Assembly (NCBI RefSeq): GCF_001650735.1
Contig: NZ_LXVY01000017.1
Span: forward strand, 1 to 64,000
DNA length: 64,000 bases
Reading direction: 5' to 3'
From: Sphingomonas sp. TDK1
GTDB lineage: Bacteria; Pseudomonadota; Alphaproteobacteria; Sphingomonadales; Sphingomonadaceae
Shown here: in pieces, positions 36,805 through 45,725 of the stretch
Position numbering within the stretch: position 1 is the first letter of the stretch
Layout: each line of letters begins with the position of its first letter
Notes under the pieces: generated by a model
The model's database searches: none
Told to the model about the DNA's origin: nothing
The model's input: only the letters and a program-made list of their open reading frames with translations
Translations under genes and position numbers: made by a program

Positions 36805-37746
36805 ATGGCCGCGTCTCCCGCGTCGGGCTGGCGCGCCAATCTGGTTCTCTATGCGGCGCTCGCCGCCAATATCGGTATCGCCGTCGCGAAGTTCGTCGCG
36901 GCGGCGATTACCGCATCGTCCTCGATGCTCACCGAGGGCGTGCACAGCCTGGTCGACAGTTTCAACCAGATCCTGCTGCTTTACGGCCAGCGCCGGGCCA
37001 AGCGCCCCCCGGATGCCGAGCATCCTTTCGGCTATGGCCGCGAGCTGTATTTCTGGGCCTTTGTCGTTGCGATCCTGATCTTCGGGCTGGGTGCCGGCGT
37101 GTCGGTCTATGAAGGCTATCTCCACATCATCGAACCGGAGCCACTGCGCGATCCGCTGGTCAATTACATCGTTCTCGGCATCGCCACCGCGATGGAAGGC
37201 ACGAGCTGGGTGATCGCGATCCGCGCGTTCCGCGAAAGCAAGGGCGATTGCGGCTGGTGGAAGGCGATCCGGGAATCGAAGGATCCCGCCGGTTTCATCG
37301 TCCTGTTCGAGGATTCGGCCGCACTGGCCGGGCTGATCGTCGCAGGCGTGGGCGTGTGGGCCAGCCAAGCCTGGGGGGACCCCCGGATCGACGGCATGGC
37401 CTCCATCGCGATCGGGCTGATCCTTGCGGCGGTGGCGACGTTGCTGGCGCGCGAGGCAAAGGGACTGTTGATCGGCGAGCGCGCCAATCCGGACCTGATC
37501 GCCCAGGTGCGCGCGATGATCGAGGCTGAGCCGCGCATCACGGGCGTCAACCATGTCCGCACCATCCACACCGCGCCCGACCGCGTGTTCGTGGCGATCA
37601 GCGCCGACTTCGACGACAGCCTGGCGATGGGCGATGCAGAGACGCTGATCGAGCGGATCGAAGCCAAGCTCAAGGCCGCGCTGCCGCAACTCAGTTCGAT
37701 CTATATTCGGCCTGAAAAGCGCGAGGACGCAGAGGTGGTGGCCTGA
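36805..37746 (+). CDS. Cation diffusion facilitator family transporter
   Basis: A 313-residue CDF efflux protein for divalent metals. It has six helices; the metal site is visible as SMLTEGVHSLVDSFNQ (helix 2) and FEDSAALAGL (helix 5). A short cytoplasmic domain closes the protein (HVRTIHTAPDRVFVAISADF). The metal (Zn2+, Fe2+, Mn2+ or Co2+) cannot be predicted safely. It may be co-transcribed with the acidic protein upstream. Confidence 0.92.
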   Translation: MAASPASGWRANLVLYAALAANIGIAVAKFVAAAITASSSMLTEGVHSLVDSFNQILLLYGQRRAKRPPDAEHPFGYGRELYFWAFVVAILIFGLGAGVSVYEGYLHIIEPEPLRDPLVNYIVLGIATAMEGTSWVIAIRAFRESKGDCGWWKAIRESKDPAGFIVLFEDSAALAGLIVAGVGVWASQAWGDPRIDGMASIAIGLILAAVATLLAREAKGLLIGERANPDLIAQVRAMIEAEPRITGVNHVRTIHTAPDRVFVAISADFDDSLAMGDAETLIERIEAKLKAALPQLSSIYIRPEKREDAEVVA

Positions 37747-37755
37747 ACCCCTTGT

Positions 37756-37877
37756 CCTCCCCCTGGCGGGGGGAGGTGGCAGGCGAAGCCTGACGGAGGG
37801 GGAGGTAGGCGACCCCCCGCAATGGTGCGTCCTCCCCCTGCGTCGCCTTCGGCGCCACCTCCCCCTGGCGGGGGAGG
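37756..37877. repeat. Paired GC-rich palindromic repeat (second copy)
   Basis: Arms at 37756-37780 and 37854-37877 are inverted and carry the CCTCCCCCTGGCGGGGGGAGG core also found at 2024-2146. It lies between the convergent CDF transporter and response-regulator genes. Confidence 0.75.
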
Positions 37878-37890
37878 ATCGGGGGTGCCG

Positions 37891-38262
37891 TCACGCGCCC
37901 AGCGCGTCGATCAGCTCATGGGTGCGGAGCGGCTTTTCCAGCAGTGCCGCATAGCCGGTGGCTTCCGCCGCCGCGGACAGCGCGGGGCTGGGGTAGCCGG
38001 TCATCAGCACGGCGCGACCGGACCAGCCCTTCGCCTGCAGATCCCGCAGCAAGGCGATGCCATTTCCGTCCGGCAGGCAATAATCGGCGACCAGATAGTC
38101 CGCCACCGACGCGATCGGATCCGCGAGGGAAGGCGCGGCGGCGTTATGGGCGCGCACGTCATAGCCCTGGCCGTGAAGCAGCAGCTGGGTAGACCGGCGC
38201 ACGCCGTCATCATCTTCGACGAGCAGAACGCTGGGGCGCTGGGTGGGATGCTGCATGGTCAT
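37891..38262 (-). CDS. Single-domain response regulator
   Basis: A 123-residue receiver domain with no output domain. Acidic pocket EDDD near residue 16, phospho-Asp in YLVADYCLPDG, Thr in LMTGYPS and Lys in LEKPLRT are all present. It ends right after the receiver fold, so it acts through protein contacts (CheY-like) or as a phosphate sink. No kinase is adjacent. Confidence 0.88.
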   Translation of the reverse strand: MTMQHPTQRPSVLLVEDDDGVRRSTQLLLHGQGYDVRAHNAAAPSLADPIASVADYLVADYCLPDGNGIALLRDLQAKGWSGRAVLMTGYPSPALSAAAEATGYAALLEKPLRTHELIDALGA

Positions 38263-38407
38263 GGGCTGGGCTTGATCCGCCCGTGTCGCACGCGCCGGGC
38301 GTCGCGTCTCTACGCAAACCCCCTAGGTCGCGTGCAAACCCGTGCGGTGACCGACTGGTCCAAGGGGTCATTGCCGCAGACACGGCGATGCGGCACCCTT
38401 GCGCGCG

Positions 38408-38593
38408 ATGTTCTTTGACGAGAATCGCGTCTGGCCCAGGCCCGAGCCACCCCGGCCGATCCCCGCACCGCCGGGCAAGCGGGAACGATTCCTGACGCGG
38501 ATGTTCCTGCTCTATGCGTTGATCCTGCTGCTGTTGCCGGTCAGCGCGAGCGGCATCGCCGATCTGATCCGCTATCTGCTCGCGCTGCTCTGA
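38408..38593 (+). CDS. Small membrane protein, 61 residues
   Basis: MFFDENRVWPRPEPPRPIP opens a Pro-rich cytosolic part, followed by a helix (MFLLYALILLLLPVSA) and a short hydrophobic end (IADLIRYLLALL). No clear ribosome site; the ATG at 38408 is preferred to a TTG nine bases upstream. It is convergent with the next gene, only 4 bp apart. No family recognised. Confidence 0.55.
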   Translation: MFFDENRVWPRPEPPRPIPAPPGKRERFLTRMFLLYALILLLLPVSASGIADLIRYLLALL

Positions 38594-38597
38594 ACGC

Positions 38598-39308
38598 TCA
38601 GCCCAGTTCGTCGTCCTTGTACTTGATCTGCAGGAAGTTGCCGCGGGTCGCCAACGCGTCGAGATCGCCCTGCGCCAGCTGCGCGGTCATCTCGGCGATC
38701 TCCTCGTCGATCACCTGAAGGCCCTGCGCCAGCTGCTGATCCGGCGTCATGCCGTTGCGGGGCACGGTGCGCAGCGGTTCTGGCACCCGGCCATAGCCCT
38801 TCACCAGCTCGGGCAGCTGCTCGCCGATCAGCTTGCGGACCTCGTTGGCCGCGGGCGAGGATTCGTCCAACCGGGCGAGCTGCGGCGCCAGCGTCTCCAG
38901 CTTTACCCCGATCGAATCGACCAGCGTGCGCGCAGGCGCCGGCAGGGCCAGCCGTTGCGTCTCCAGCCAGCGCTCGGTGGTGGAAGGCAACGCCTTGAGC
39001 GGCACCTGCACCAGCTGCTCCACCCGCGGCGCGCTGGTCACGGGCAGCGAGGCGAAGACCAGCGTCGCCAGGATCAGCAGCGCCATTACCGCCAGCGCGC
39101 CGAACATGCCGAGCGGCGTGAACATGCCGATGACGATCGCGGCGATGACGATCACCGCATCCGCTGCCGCGATGCGGCCCAGCCGCGCGAGAATCTCCGC
39201 CTCGCGCCGCTTGCGCGTGCGGGTGGCGAGCGCGCCTTCGGTGCGGGCGCGGGAGCGCTCGATCAGTTCCTCGCCGCGGGCGAGCAGGCGGTCCACGTCA
39301 CTCGGCAT
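38598..39308 (-). CDS. XpaC-like membrane protein paired with TelA
   Basis: A 236-residue protein with a basic N-terminus (SRARTEGALATRTRKRRE), two membrane helices (about 47-68 and 70-90) and a helical C-terminal part ending in DALATRGNFLQIKYKDDELG. Position directly after telA (6-bp gap) and this ending fit XpaC/5-bromo-4-chloroindolyl phosphate hydrolysis-like partners of TelA. The role in toxic-anion or envelope stress tolerance is poorly defined. Confidence 0.7.
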   Translation of the reverse strand: MPSDVDRLLARGEELIERSRARTEGALATRTRKRREAEILARLGRIAAADAVIVIAAIVIGMFTPLGMFGALAVMALLILATLVFASLPVTSAPRVEQLVQVPLKALPSTTERWLETQRLALPAPARTLVDSIGVKLETLAPQLARLDESSPAANEVRKLIGEQLPELVKGYGRVPEPLRTVPRNGMTPDQQLAQGLQVIDEEIAEMTAQLAQGDLDALATRGNFLQIKYKDDELG

Positions 39309-39314
39309 CGCGGT

Positions 39315-40520
39315 TTACATCGCCTCCAGCTTGAAACCGTCCGTCGGGCCGCCGAGCCGGTTCTGCTCGGCACCCTCCGCGCGGGCGATATAGCCCTTCG
39401 ACTTCTCGACCTCGTTCGACAGCGTGTTGACCGTCACCTTCATGTTGTCGAGCGCCTTCAGCTTGAAGGTGTCGATCGCGTCCATCGTGTCGTAGATGTT
39501 CTGGAAAGCGCGCTGCAGCGTCTCGACCGGGATGGTGGAGCTCGCCGCCTGTTCGTGGATGGCCGCGGTCTGGCTCTTGAGCAGCTGGCCGGTCGACTCG
39601 ATCAGGTTGGCGGTGGTGGTGTTGAGCGCGGTGATCTGGTCGAGCACCAGCTTCTGGTTGTTGAGCGCCTGCGCGACGGTGACCGCCGTGCGAAGTGCCG
39701 AGACGGTGGTGGTGGAGGCGCGGTCGACGCCCTTGATCAGCTCGACATTGTTCTTCTTGACCAGATCGAGCGCGAGATAGCCCTGCACCGTCACCGCCAT
39801 CTGGGTGAGCAGGTCCTGGGTGCGCTGGCGGACATAGAAGAGCGCGGTCTCGCGGATCGCCTTGGCCTTGGCGGGATCGGTGTGATCCAGCTCGTTGGCC
39901 TTGTCCTCCAGCTTCTCGTCCATCGCCTTGGAGAGATAGATCATCTGCTCCAGCCGGCCCATCGCGTTCCACAGGTTCGCGCGCTCGGTGGCGATCGCGG
40001 CATTGTCCTGCAGCAGCTCGTCCTTGCCGTTGGCAAGGCTCTTCAGGATGCCGTTGATGTGGCTCTGCGACGACTGGTACTTGCGGAAATAGTTGGTCAG
40101 CGCGCCGCCGCCGAAGATCTTCGAGAGGAAGCCGTCCTTGCCGCCGATCAGCTTGCCGTTGCGCGAGGGGTCGAGCTCTTCCACCGTCTTGCGCAGTGCC
40201 AGCAGGTCGGCGCCGACGCCGCTGTCATTGCCCATCGCGCGCACCGGGCGATCGAGGAAACGGTTGGACTGGCCGGCGGCGTCGCGGATTTCCTTCTGGC
40301 CCATCGCCGCGATCGCATCGACGCGCTTGCCGAATTCCGGCGAATTGACGTCCTGCGCGATCAGCTCGTCGATAAAGCCGGTGACCCGCTTGTCGAGTTC
40401 GGACTTCTTGGTGTCTTCGACCGGCACCAGCCCGGCCGCCTTTTCGGGCGCCACGGTGGGGACGGGATCCGGGGGCGTGAGCACCAGACCCTGTTCTGCG
40501 GTTTCCGTCACAGTCGCCAT
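39315..40520 (-). CDS. Toxic anion resistance protein TelA family
   Basis: A 401-residue, largely helical cytosolic protein of the TelA/KlaA family: [58 protein letters not shown] and [21 protein letters not shown]. Family members are linked to tellurite and antibiotic tolerance. The start at [11 protein letters not shown] is chosen over one 48 bp upstream. It forms a two-gene operon with the XpaC-like gene. Confidence 0.9.
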   Translation of the reverse strand: MATVTETAEQGLVLTPPDPVPTVAPEKAAGLVPVEDTKKSELDKRVTGFIDELIAQDVNSPEFGKRVDAIAAMGQKEIRDAAGQSNRFLDRPVRAMGNDSGVGADLLALRKTVEELDPSRNGKLIGGKDGFLSKIFGGGALTNYFRKYQSSQSHINGILKSLANGKDELLQDNAAIATERANLWNAMGRLEQMIYLSKAMDEKLEDKANELDHTDPAKAKAIRETALFYVRQRTQDLLTQMAVTVQGYLALDLVKKNNVELIKGVDRASTTTVSALRTAVTVAQALNNQKLVLDQITALNTTTANLIESTGQLLKSQTAAIHEQAASSTIPVETLQRAFQNIYDTMDAIDTFKLKALDNMKVTVNTLSNEVEKSKGYIARAEGAEQNRLGGPTDGFKLEAM

Positions 40521-40708
40521 CGTCGCTCTCTCTCCAACTCCGTAGGGATAACCATGCAGGCGAAGCACGTATCCCGCAAGTGTGGTATATGGCTATGGCA
40601 CTATGTGTTTCAACGGGAATGCCGTTTGCAGCAGGGGCCTTCCCGCGACGCACCATTTCGGCTATGGGCCCGCCCGTACGCGCGCTTCCGCGCCAATCAG
40701 GAAATCGC

Positions 40709-42550
40709 ATGAACCTCCGTAACGTGGCGATTATCGCACACGTCGACCATGGCAAGACCACCCTCGTCGACCAGCTCTTCCGCCAGTCCGGCACCTTCCG
40801 CGACAACCAGCGCGTCGAAGAGCGTGCGATGGACTCGAACGATCTCGAAAAGGAGCGCGGGATCACGATTCTCGCCAAGCCGACCTCGGTCGACTGGTCG
40901 CCGGACGGCACGGAAGAGAACAGCATCCGCATCAACATCGTCGATACGCCCGGCCACGCCGACTTCGGCGGCGAGGTGGAGCGCATCCTGAGCATGGTCG
41001 ACGGCGTGATCCTGCTGGTCGACTCGTCGGAAGGCGCGATGCCGCAGACCAAGTTCGTGACCGGCAAGGCGCTGAAGCTGGGCCTGCGTCCGATCGTGGT
41101 CGTCAACAAGATCGACCGTGCCGATTCGCGCGTGCAGGAAGTGCTCGACGAAGTGTTCGACCTGTTCGTCACGCTCGAAGCGACCGACGAGCAGCTCGAC
41201 TTCCCGGTGCTCTACGCCTCGGGCCGCAACGGTTATGCCTCGACCGACCAGGACGCACGCGAGGGCACGCTGACCCCGCTGTTCCAGAAGATCGTCGACC
41301 ATGTGCCGCCGCCGCAGGTGGACGAAGAGGCCGAGTTCAAGTTCCTCGTGACGCTGCTCGACCGCGACAACTTCCTCGGCCGTATCCTCACCGGCCGCGT
41401 CGAGAGCGGCACGGTGCGCCTCAACCAGCCGATCCACGCGCTGGATAATGACGGCAACATCGTCGAGACCGGCCGCGCCTCCAAGATCATGTCGTTCCGC
41501 GGCCTCGATCGCGTGCCGGTGGAAGAAGCCAAGGCAGGCGACATCATCAGCCTCGCCGGCCTCGCCGTCGCCACCGTGTCGAACACCATCGCCGACACCT
41601 CGGTGAGCGAGCCGCTGCACGCGCAGCCGATCGATCCGCCGACGCTGTCGATGCGCTTCGCCGTCAACGACTCGCCGATGGCGGGCCGCGAGGGCAGCAA
41701 GGTGACCAGCCGCATGATCCGCGACCGCCTGTTCCGCGAGGCGGAATCGAACGTCGCGATCAAGATCACCGAGAGCGACGAGAAGGACAGCTTCGAAGTC
41801 GCCGGCCGCGGCGAGCTTCAGCTGGGCGTGCTGATCGAGACGATGCGCCGCGAGGGCTTCGAGCTCGGCATCAGCCGTCCGCGCGTGCTGTTCCGCGACG
41901 GCGAGAACGGCCGTGAAGAGCCGTACGAAACCGTCGTGATCGACGTGGACGAGGAATTCTCGGGCACGGTCGTCGACAAGATGAACCAGCGCAAGGCCGA
42001 GATGACCGACATGCGTCCGAGCGGTGGCGGCAAGACCCGCATCACCTTCTCGGCACCGTCGCGCGGCCTGATCGGCTATCACGGCGAGTTCCTCTCGGAC
42101 ACCCGCGGCACCGGCATCATGAACCGCCTGTTCGAGAAGTACGGGCCGTACAAGGGCAAGATCGAAGGCCGCAAGAACGGCGTGCTGATCTCCAACGGCG
42201 CCGGCGAAGCGCAGGGCTATGCGCTGGGTCCGCTCGAAGAGCGCGGCATCCTGTTCGTCGGCCATGGCGAAGCGCTGTATGAAGGCATGATCATCGGCGA
42301 GAACGCCAAGACGGAAGACCTCGAGGTCAACCCGATGAAGGCGAAGCAGCTGACCAACTTCCGCGCCTCGGGCGGCAAGGACGATGCGATCCGCCTGACC
42401 CCGCCGAAGAAGATGACGCTGGAACAGGCCATCGCGTACATCGACGACGACGAGATGGTGGAAGTGACCCCGAAGAACATCCGTCTTCGCAAGCGCTTCC
42501 TCGACCCGAACGAGCGCAAGCGCGCGAGCCGGGCGAAGTCGGCCGCGTAA
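40709..42550 (+). CDS. typA: Translational GTPase TypA/BipA
   Basis: A ribosome-binding GTPase of 613 residues needed for growth under cold or stress. G1 is [10 protein letters not shown]3 [12 protein letters not shown]4 NKIDRAD. EF-G-like domains follow, with the BipA-specific C-terminal part ([43 protein letters not shown]). The ATG at 40709 gives the canonical [16 protein letters not shown] terminator follows. Confidence 0.97.
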   Translation: MNLRNVAIIAHVDHGKTTLVDQLFRQSGTFRDNQRVEERAMDSNDLEKERGITILAKPTSVDWSPDGTEENSIRINIVDTPGHADFGGEVERILSMVDGVILLVDSSEGAMPQTKFVTGKALKLGLRPIVVVNKIDRADSRVQEVLDEVFDLFVTLEATDEQLDFPVLYASGRNGYASTDQDAREGTLTPLFQKIVDHVPPPQVDEEAEFKFLVTLLDRDNFLGRILTGRVESGTVRLNQPIHALDNDGNIVETGRASKIMSFRGLDRVPVEEAKAGDIISLAGLAVATVSNTIADTSVSEPLHAQPIDPPTLSMRFAVNDSPMAGREGSKVTSRMIRDRLFREAESNVAIKITESDEKDSFEVAGRGELQLGVLIETMRREGFELGISRPRVLFRDGENGREEPYETVVIDVDEEFSGTVVDKMNQRKAEMTDMRPSGGGKTRITFSAPSRGLIGYHGEFLSDTRGTGIMNRLFEKYGPYKGKIEGRKNGVLISNGAGEAQGYALGPLEERGILFVGHGEALYEGMIIGENAKTEDLEVNPMKAKQLTNFRASGGKDDAIRLTPPKKMTLEQAIAYIDDDEMVEVTPKNIRLRKRFLDPNERKRASRAKSAA

Positions 42551-42575
42551 GCGACGGCGCCAGGACGAAGAAAGG

Positions 42576-42604
42576 GCCCCTGCCGGTAACGGCGGGGGCT
42601 TTTT
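42576..42604 (+). terminator. Rho-independent terminator of typA
   Basis: A 10-bp stem GCCCCTGCCG/CGGCGGGGGC (one G-T pair) with a GTAA loop and a following TTTTT run, 25 bp after the typA stop. Confidence 0.9.
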
Positions 42605-42699
42605 CGTTTTGGGGCGGCATTTGCCTGCAGGGCGTTTCTGCGCCGCGACCATGCGCCGGGGGAGGAAATGCCTCGTGGTGGGGCGCCGTCGTCGCGCCG

Positions 42700-43224
42700 C
42701 TAGGCCACGCGGTTCCACGGCATGCGTTGCAGCGCCATCCCGAGCCCGCACCAGCCGCTGACCCCCGCAAAGGCCAGCATGCACCCGAAGAACCCCGCCG
42801 CGTAGAAGCCCGGCGCGAACCCGACCAGCCCCGCGAGCGTGCCGGCGAACACCAGTAGCCCGACGATCATCTGCACCTGACGGAAGATGGAGACGCGCGG
42901 AGCACCGGCACCCGCCAGCGGCAGCCCGGCAGCGGTCCAGGCCTCAATGCCGCCGTCCAGGTTGCGCACGCGCTCCCCCAGGCTGCGCTCCGCCAGCGTA
43001 CAGGCCCGGGCGCCGCGCGCGCCTTTCTGGCATTGGAAGATCAGCAACCGGTGCTTCGGCAGATCGGCATCGGCAAGCAGCGCCGGCAGGCTGCCCAGCG
43101 GAATCGAGGCGGCATAGGGAATATGGCTGGCCCGGAATTCGTCGGGTTCGCGCACATCGATCAGCAGGGCCTCACCCCGGGCGAGCAGGCGGTGCGCCTC
43201 GGGGGCGCCAATGGTGGCGGTCAT
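42700..43224 (-). CDS. YgaP-type rhodanese with membrane-anchored tail
   Basis: A 174-residue protein. The rhodanese domain (about 1-105) contains LLIDVREPDEFRASHIPYA and the active-site loop FQCQKGARGARA, whose Cys would carry persulfide. A DUF2892-like tail follows with two helices (about 116-135 and 140-160). E. coli YgaP has the same layout. Its start overlaps the stop of the ArsR gene (ATGA), so the persulfide-sensing repressor and this sulfurtransferase form one operon. Confidence 0.9.
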   Translation of the reverse strand: MTATIGAPEAHRLLARGEALLIDVREPDEFRASHIPYAASIPLGSLPALLADADLPKHRLLIFQCQKGARGARACTLAERSLGERVRNLDGGIEAWTAAGLPLAGAGAPRVSIFRQVQMIVGLLVFAGTLAGLVGFAPGFYAAGFFGCMLAFAGVSGWCGLGMALQRMPWNRVA

Positions 43225-43550
43225 GCGTCTTCCTTTCCGCAGAAATGCGCGTGGAGCACCGCCATCAGATCCCGGGCGGCCGGGTGGGTGATTGTATAGA
43301 AGAGGGTGCGATGCTCGCGCCGGGCCGCGACGATGCCCTCCTCCTTCAGCTTGTTCAGGTGCTGCGACATCGAGGTGGGCGCGATGCCCGTCGCCCCGAT
43401 CAGCGCGCCGACGCTGCGCTCCCCCTCGACCAGTGCGCAGAGGATCAGCAGCCGGTGTGGATTGGCGAGGCCGGAAAGCAGCGCGGCGGCACCGGCGGCC
43501 TTGGGTGCCATCGCCTTCATCAGGAAATTCTCGGGAGAGCTTGCGTTCAT
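43221..43550 (-). CDS. ArsR-family repressor, SqrR/BigR-like persulfide sensor
   Basis: A 109-residue winged-helix protein (LANPHRLLILCALVEGE, IAPTSMSQHLNKLKEEGIV, REHRTLFYTI). It has just two cysteines, Cys38 in LLILC and Cys104 in HFCGKEDA, 66 residues apart. SqrR (C41/C107) and BigR (C42/C108), which form a tetrasulfide bridge with persulfide, show the same spacing. No CxC metal motif is present. A palindrome covers its start upstream. It should repress the YgaP-type rhodanese encoded next. Confidence 0.88.
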   Translation of the reverse strand: MNASSPENFLMKAMAPKAAGAAALLSGLANPHRLLILCALVEGERSVGALIGATGIAPTSMSQHLNKLKEEGIVAARREHRTLFYTITHPAARDLMAVLHAHFCGKEDA

Positions 43551-43574
43551 TCCATGATGATATCAATTCATGGA
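43551..43574 (-). promoter_or_regulatory. Candidate operator of the SqrR/BigR-like repressor
   Basis: TCCATGA...TCATGGA form a 7-10-7 inverted repeat with an inner perfect palindrome TGATATCA at 43558-43565. It starts immediately before the repressor start codon, so binding there would autorepress the operon. Confidence 0.6.
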
Positions 43575-43638
43575 TATGTAAATCAATAGGGGCGCCCCAT
43601 GGCCAAGGCTGCGGGGGCGGAGGGCGCGGAGGGCGCGG

Positions 43639-43842
43639 GTCGAGGCCAAGGCCAAGGCACTGATCGCGCTGGCGATCGGCGTCTCGCAGCGCTGTGACGG
43701 TCGTATCGGCTTTCATGCCAGGGCGCTGGTCGGCATGGGCACCCGCCGCGCCGAGGTGGCGGACGTCATGGCAATGTGCGTGTATATGGGCGGTTGCCCG
43801 GCGCTGATGGATGCGGCTGATGCGCTGCGCGCTATGATCGGT
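43639..43842 (+). pseudogene. Remnant of a carboxymuconolactone decarboxylase/AhpD-like gene
   Basis: One frame reads EAKAKALIALAIGVSQRCDG, then FHARALVGMG, RRAEVADVM and YMGGCPALMDAADAL, the family pattern. The preceding N-terminal part is missing or out of frame: the ATG at 43599 runs in another frame and stops after about 32 codons. The second Cys of the CxxC pair is replaced by Arg (CDGR). No stop closes the remnant before the next terminator. It is a 5'-truncated, frameshifted copy next to the persulfide operon. Confidence 0.7.
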
Positions 43843-43905
43843 TTGCCGACAAAGCCACCTGAGCGGGGCGCGTCCGGTGCGATGGGCTGCTGCCTCCTGC
43901 ACATA

Positions 43906-43940
43906 AAGAAAAGAGCCGCCGATGGGGATCGGCGGCTCTT
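43906..43940 (-). terminator. Rho-independent terminator of the PEPxxWA gene
   Basis: A perfect 13-bp stem (43911-43923 with 43928-43940; AAGAGCCGCCGAT/ATCGGCGGCTCTT) with a four-base loop. On the minus strand it is followed by TTTTCTTT. It lies 24 bp after the minus-strand stop at 43964. Confidence 0.93.
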
Positions 43941-43963
43941 AAGGTCAACGGAAGTTCCGCTTG

Positions 43964-44587
43964 TTACGCGGCGTCGTACGCAACGCGGGTGCTGACTGCA
44001 CGACGACGACGCGTCGCGAAGCCGATGCCGCCCATGCCGAGGATCATCATGCCCCACGAAGCCGGCTCCGGCACGCCCGACGGCATGAAGGTGGCGTTGC
44101 CGCCATAAGACCCCAGGCCGCGCGAAATGCCGGTCACGGTGACCGAGTTCAGCTCGCCGAACTTGACCATCGCGTCGGTGACCGAGAAGGTCTCGCCCGC
44201 GCCGCAGGTGCCCACGCTGCGATCGGTGCAGAAAACGCCGTTGATGTCGGTCAGGGTGCGGATGGCAGCACGGCCGTTCACCATCACCGAGGTGATGTCG
44301 AGATCGGTCATCATGCCGAAGCCGCCCTTGGTCACGCCGGTCGTGACCGAGCCGCTGCCGACGCCGTTCTGGGGGATGGTGAACTGGAAGATGTCGGTGA
44401 ATTCGCCGGCGGCGATGCCGGTGTGACCGAAGGTTGCCGCGATCGGGCCCTTGAAGATGTCACCGGCGACGACGAAGGTCGTGCCCGTCGGCTGGACGCT
44501 CGGCGTGATGATCGTGGCGGCGTTGGCGACGGTCGCCGACGCGAGGAGCGCGGGCGCCGCCGCGAACAGGAGGAGAGAACGCTTCAT
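43964..44587 (-). CDS. PEPxxWA-CTERM sorting-domain protein
   Basis: A 207-residue secreted protein. Signal peptide MKRSLLLFAAAPALLASA...ANAA; a beta-rich, Thr/Gly-rich body with two cysteines (FCTDRSVGTCGAG); and a C-terminal tripartite signal VPEPASWGMMILG, a hydrophobic helix and RRRR. In sphingomonads this variant (PEPxxWA) is thought to be processed by an exosortase/rhombosortase-type system and linked to surface polysaccharide. It is divergent from the FeeM-type gene. Confidence 0.9.
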   Translation of the reverse strand: MKRSLLLFAAAPALLASATVANAATIITPSVQPTGTTFVVAGDIFKGPIAATFGHTGIAAGEFTDIFQFTIPQNGVGSGSVTTGVTKGGFGMMTDLDITSVMVNGRAAIRTLTDINGVFCTDRSVGTCGAGETFSVTDAMVKFGELNSVTVTGISRGLGSYGGNATFMPSGVPEPASWGMMILGMGGIGFATRRRRAVSTRVAYDAA

Positions 44588-44838
44588 ACAGTTGACCTTC
44601 CGCTTGGTTAATGCGTCGTTAATCACTTCGCGCTGGCCTAACCTCTTGAGTTCTTGATGGTTCCCGGGTTTTGAGAAAAGGCTGTGCGGGGCTTTGCGGA
44701 GTTGACGCGCGAAAGTTCCACTATGGCACACAATTTGGCGCGGGAAACCCTCATATTGCCGCTAAACCCTTTTACGCATTGGGAAAATCTTCACCGCTGG
44801 GGGTGCCTAACAAGGCGAGCGGTGGAGGAGAAAAGCGG

Positions 44839-45642
44839 GTGGGGTACGGGTCGCATATACCGGCCGCGCAGGCGTGCGCGTGCCATGGAAATCATCAGAA
44901 TAACGTCGTCGCTCCGCCTTCAGGGGAGCGCTTTTTTCACGACGGCGTAGGGATCGGAATAGCCCGGGGCGCGACCGATCATGCGCGCGCGGCCGGGCTG
45001 CTCAACCGGATGTACGGGTGGCGCGGCTATGGGTCGGGCCATGCACTGCCGACGGGCGAGCATTGCACCACCTTCCTGGCGGAAACCGAGCATGCGGTGA
45101 TCGGGACCTTGTCGCTGGCGGTGGACCATTCCGGCGGACTGGCGGCGGACCACACGTTTCGGGACATATTGGACGAATTCCGCAAGACGCCGGGGGCAAG
45201 TCTTTGCGAACTGGCGAAATTCGCGTTCGATACGTCCCGGCCCGCCAAGAGCCGGCTTGCGGCGCTGTTCCACACGGTGCTGATCTTCGGTTCGTCCGAA
45301 TATAACTGCACCGATCTGTTCATCGAGGTGAACCCCCGGCACAAGGCGTTCTACGAGGCGGCGCTGGGATTTCGGGCGGTGGCGGAACCGCGGACCAACC
45401 GGAGTGTCAACGCGCCTTCCTACCTGCTGTGGCTGAGCGTCGACGCGATCCGGCAGCAGATTGAGGCCGTGCGCCGTAACCAGGCGATGGGCAAGCATTC
45501 GCTCTACCCTTATTTCCTCTCGCCGGTTGAAGAGCGGCGCGTTGCGGAGGCACTGGAGGGCCGGACCCAGCCGGCCCCGGCGTCGAGGATGCTGGGCCAT
45601 CTGCCCGGCTGCGATCATGGGCACGCGGTCGCGCAGGGTTGA
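44839..45642 (+). CDS. FeeM-type N-acyl amino acid synthase (GNAT-like acyltransferase)
   Basis: A 267-residue protein. The acyltransferase core runs from about residue 35 to 215: RAAGLLNRMYGWRGYG, CTTFLAETEHAVIGTLSLAVD, the catalytic-type SLCELAKFAFD and LFIEVNPRHKAFYEAALGFR. This is the FeeM/LuxI-like fold that joins acyl-ACP chains to an amino acid; members also occur with PEP-CTERM/exosortase systems. The GTG at 44839 has GGAGGAG 8 bp upstream and is the best start; no in-frame ATG precedes the core. The 251-bp gap upstream holds no other gene I can support. Confidence 0.8.
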   Translation: MGYGSHIPAAQACACHGNHQNNVVAPPSGERFFHDGVGIGIARGATDHARAAGLLNRMYGWRGYGSGHALPTGEHCTTFLAETEHAVIGTLSLAVDHSGGLAADHTFRDILDEFRKTPGASLCELAKFAFDTSRPAKSRLAALFHTVLIFGSSEYNCTDLFIEVNPRHKAFYEAALGFRAVAEPRTNRSVNAPSYLLWLSVDAIRQQIEAVRRNQAMGKHSLYPYFLSPVEERRVAEALEGRTQPAPASRMLGHLPGCDHGHAVAQG

Positions 45643-45725
45643 GGCGGACTGCGGCGGCGGAACGGGCTTCCGATTCCGCCGCGGCCATGATCTAAGGGGG
45701 GCCGGTCTTGCCGGGAGAGTCTGCG

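Noticed and set aside
40697..42784. Open frame of 695 codons antisense to typA
   Set aside because: The frame mirrors the codon bias of typA and shows no domain; typA is unmistakable on the plus strand.
43599..43697. Short frame starting MAKAAGAEGAEGAG
   Set aside because: Low-complexity and stops after about 32 codons; it is the out-of-frame leader of a decayed gene, not a small protein.
44684..44950. 88-codon frame upstream of the FeeM-type gene (internal ATG at 44884)
   Set aside because: It overlaps the better-supported GTG-started acyltransferase frame and shows no recognisable domain.
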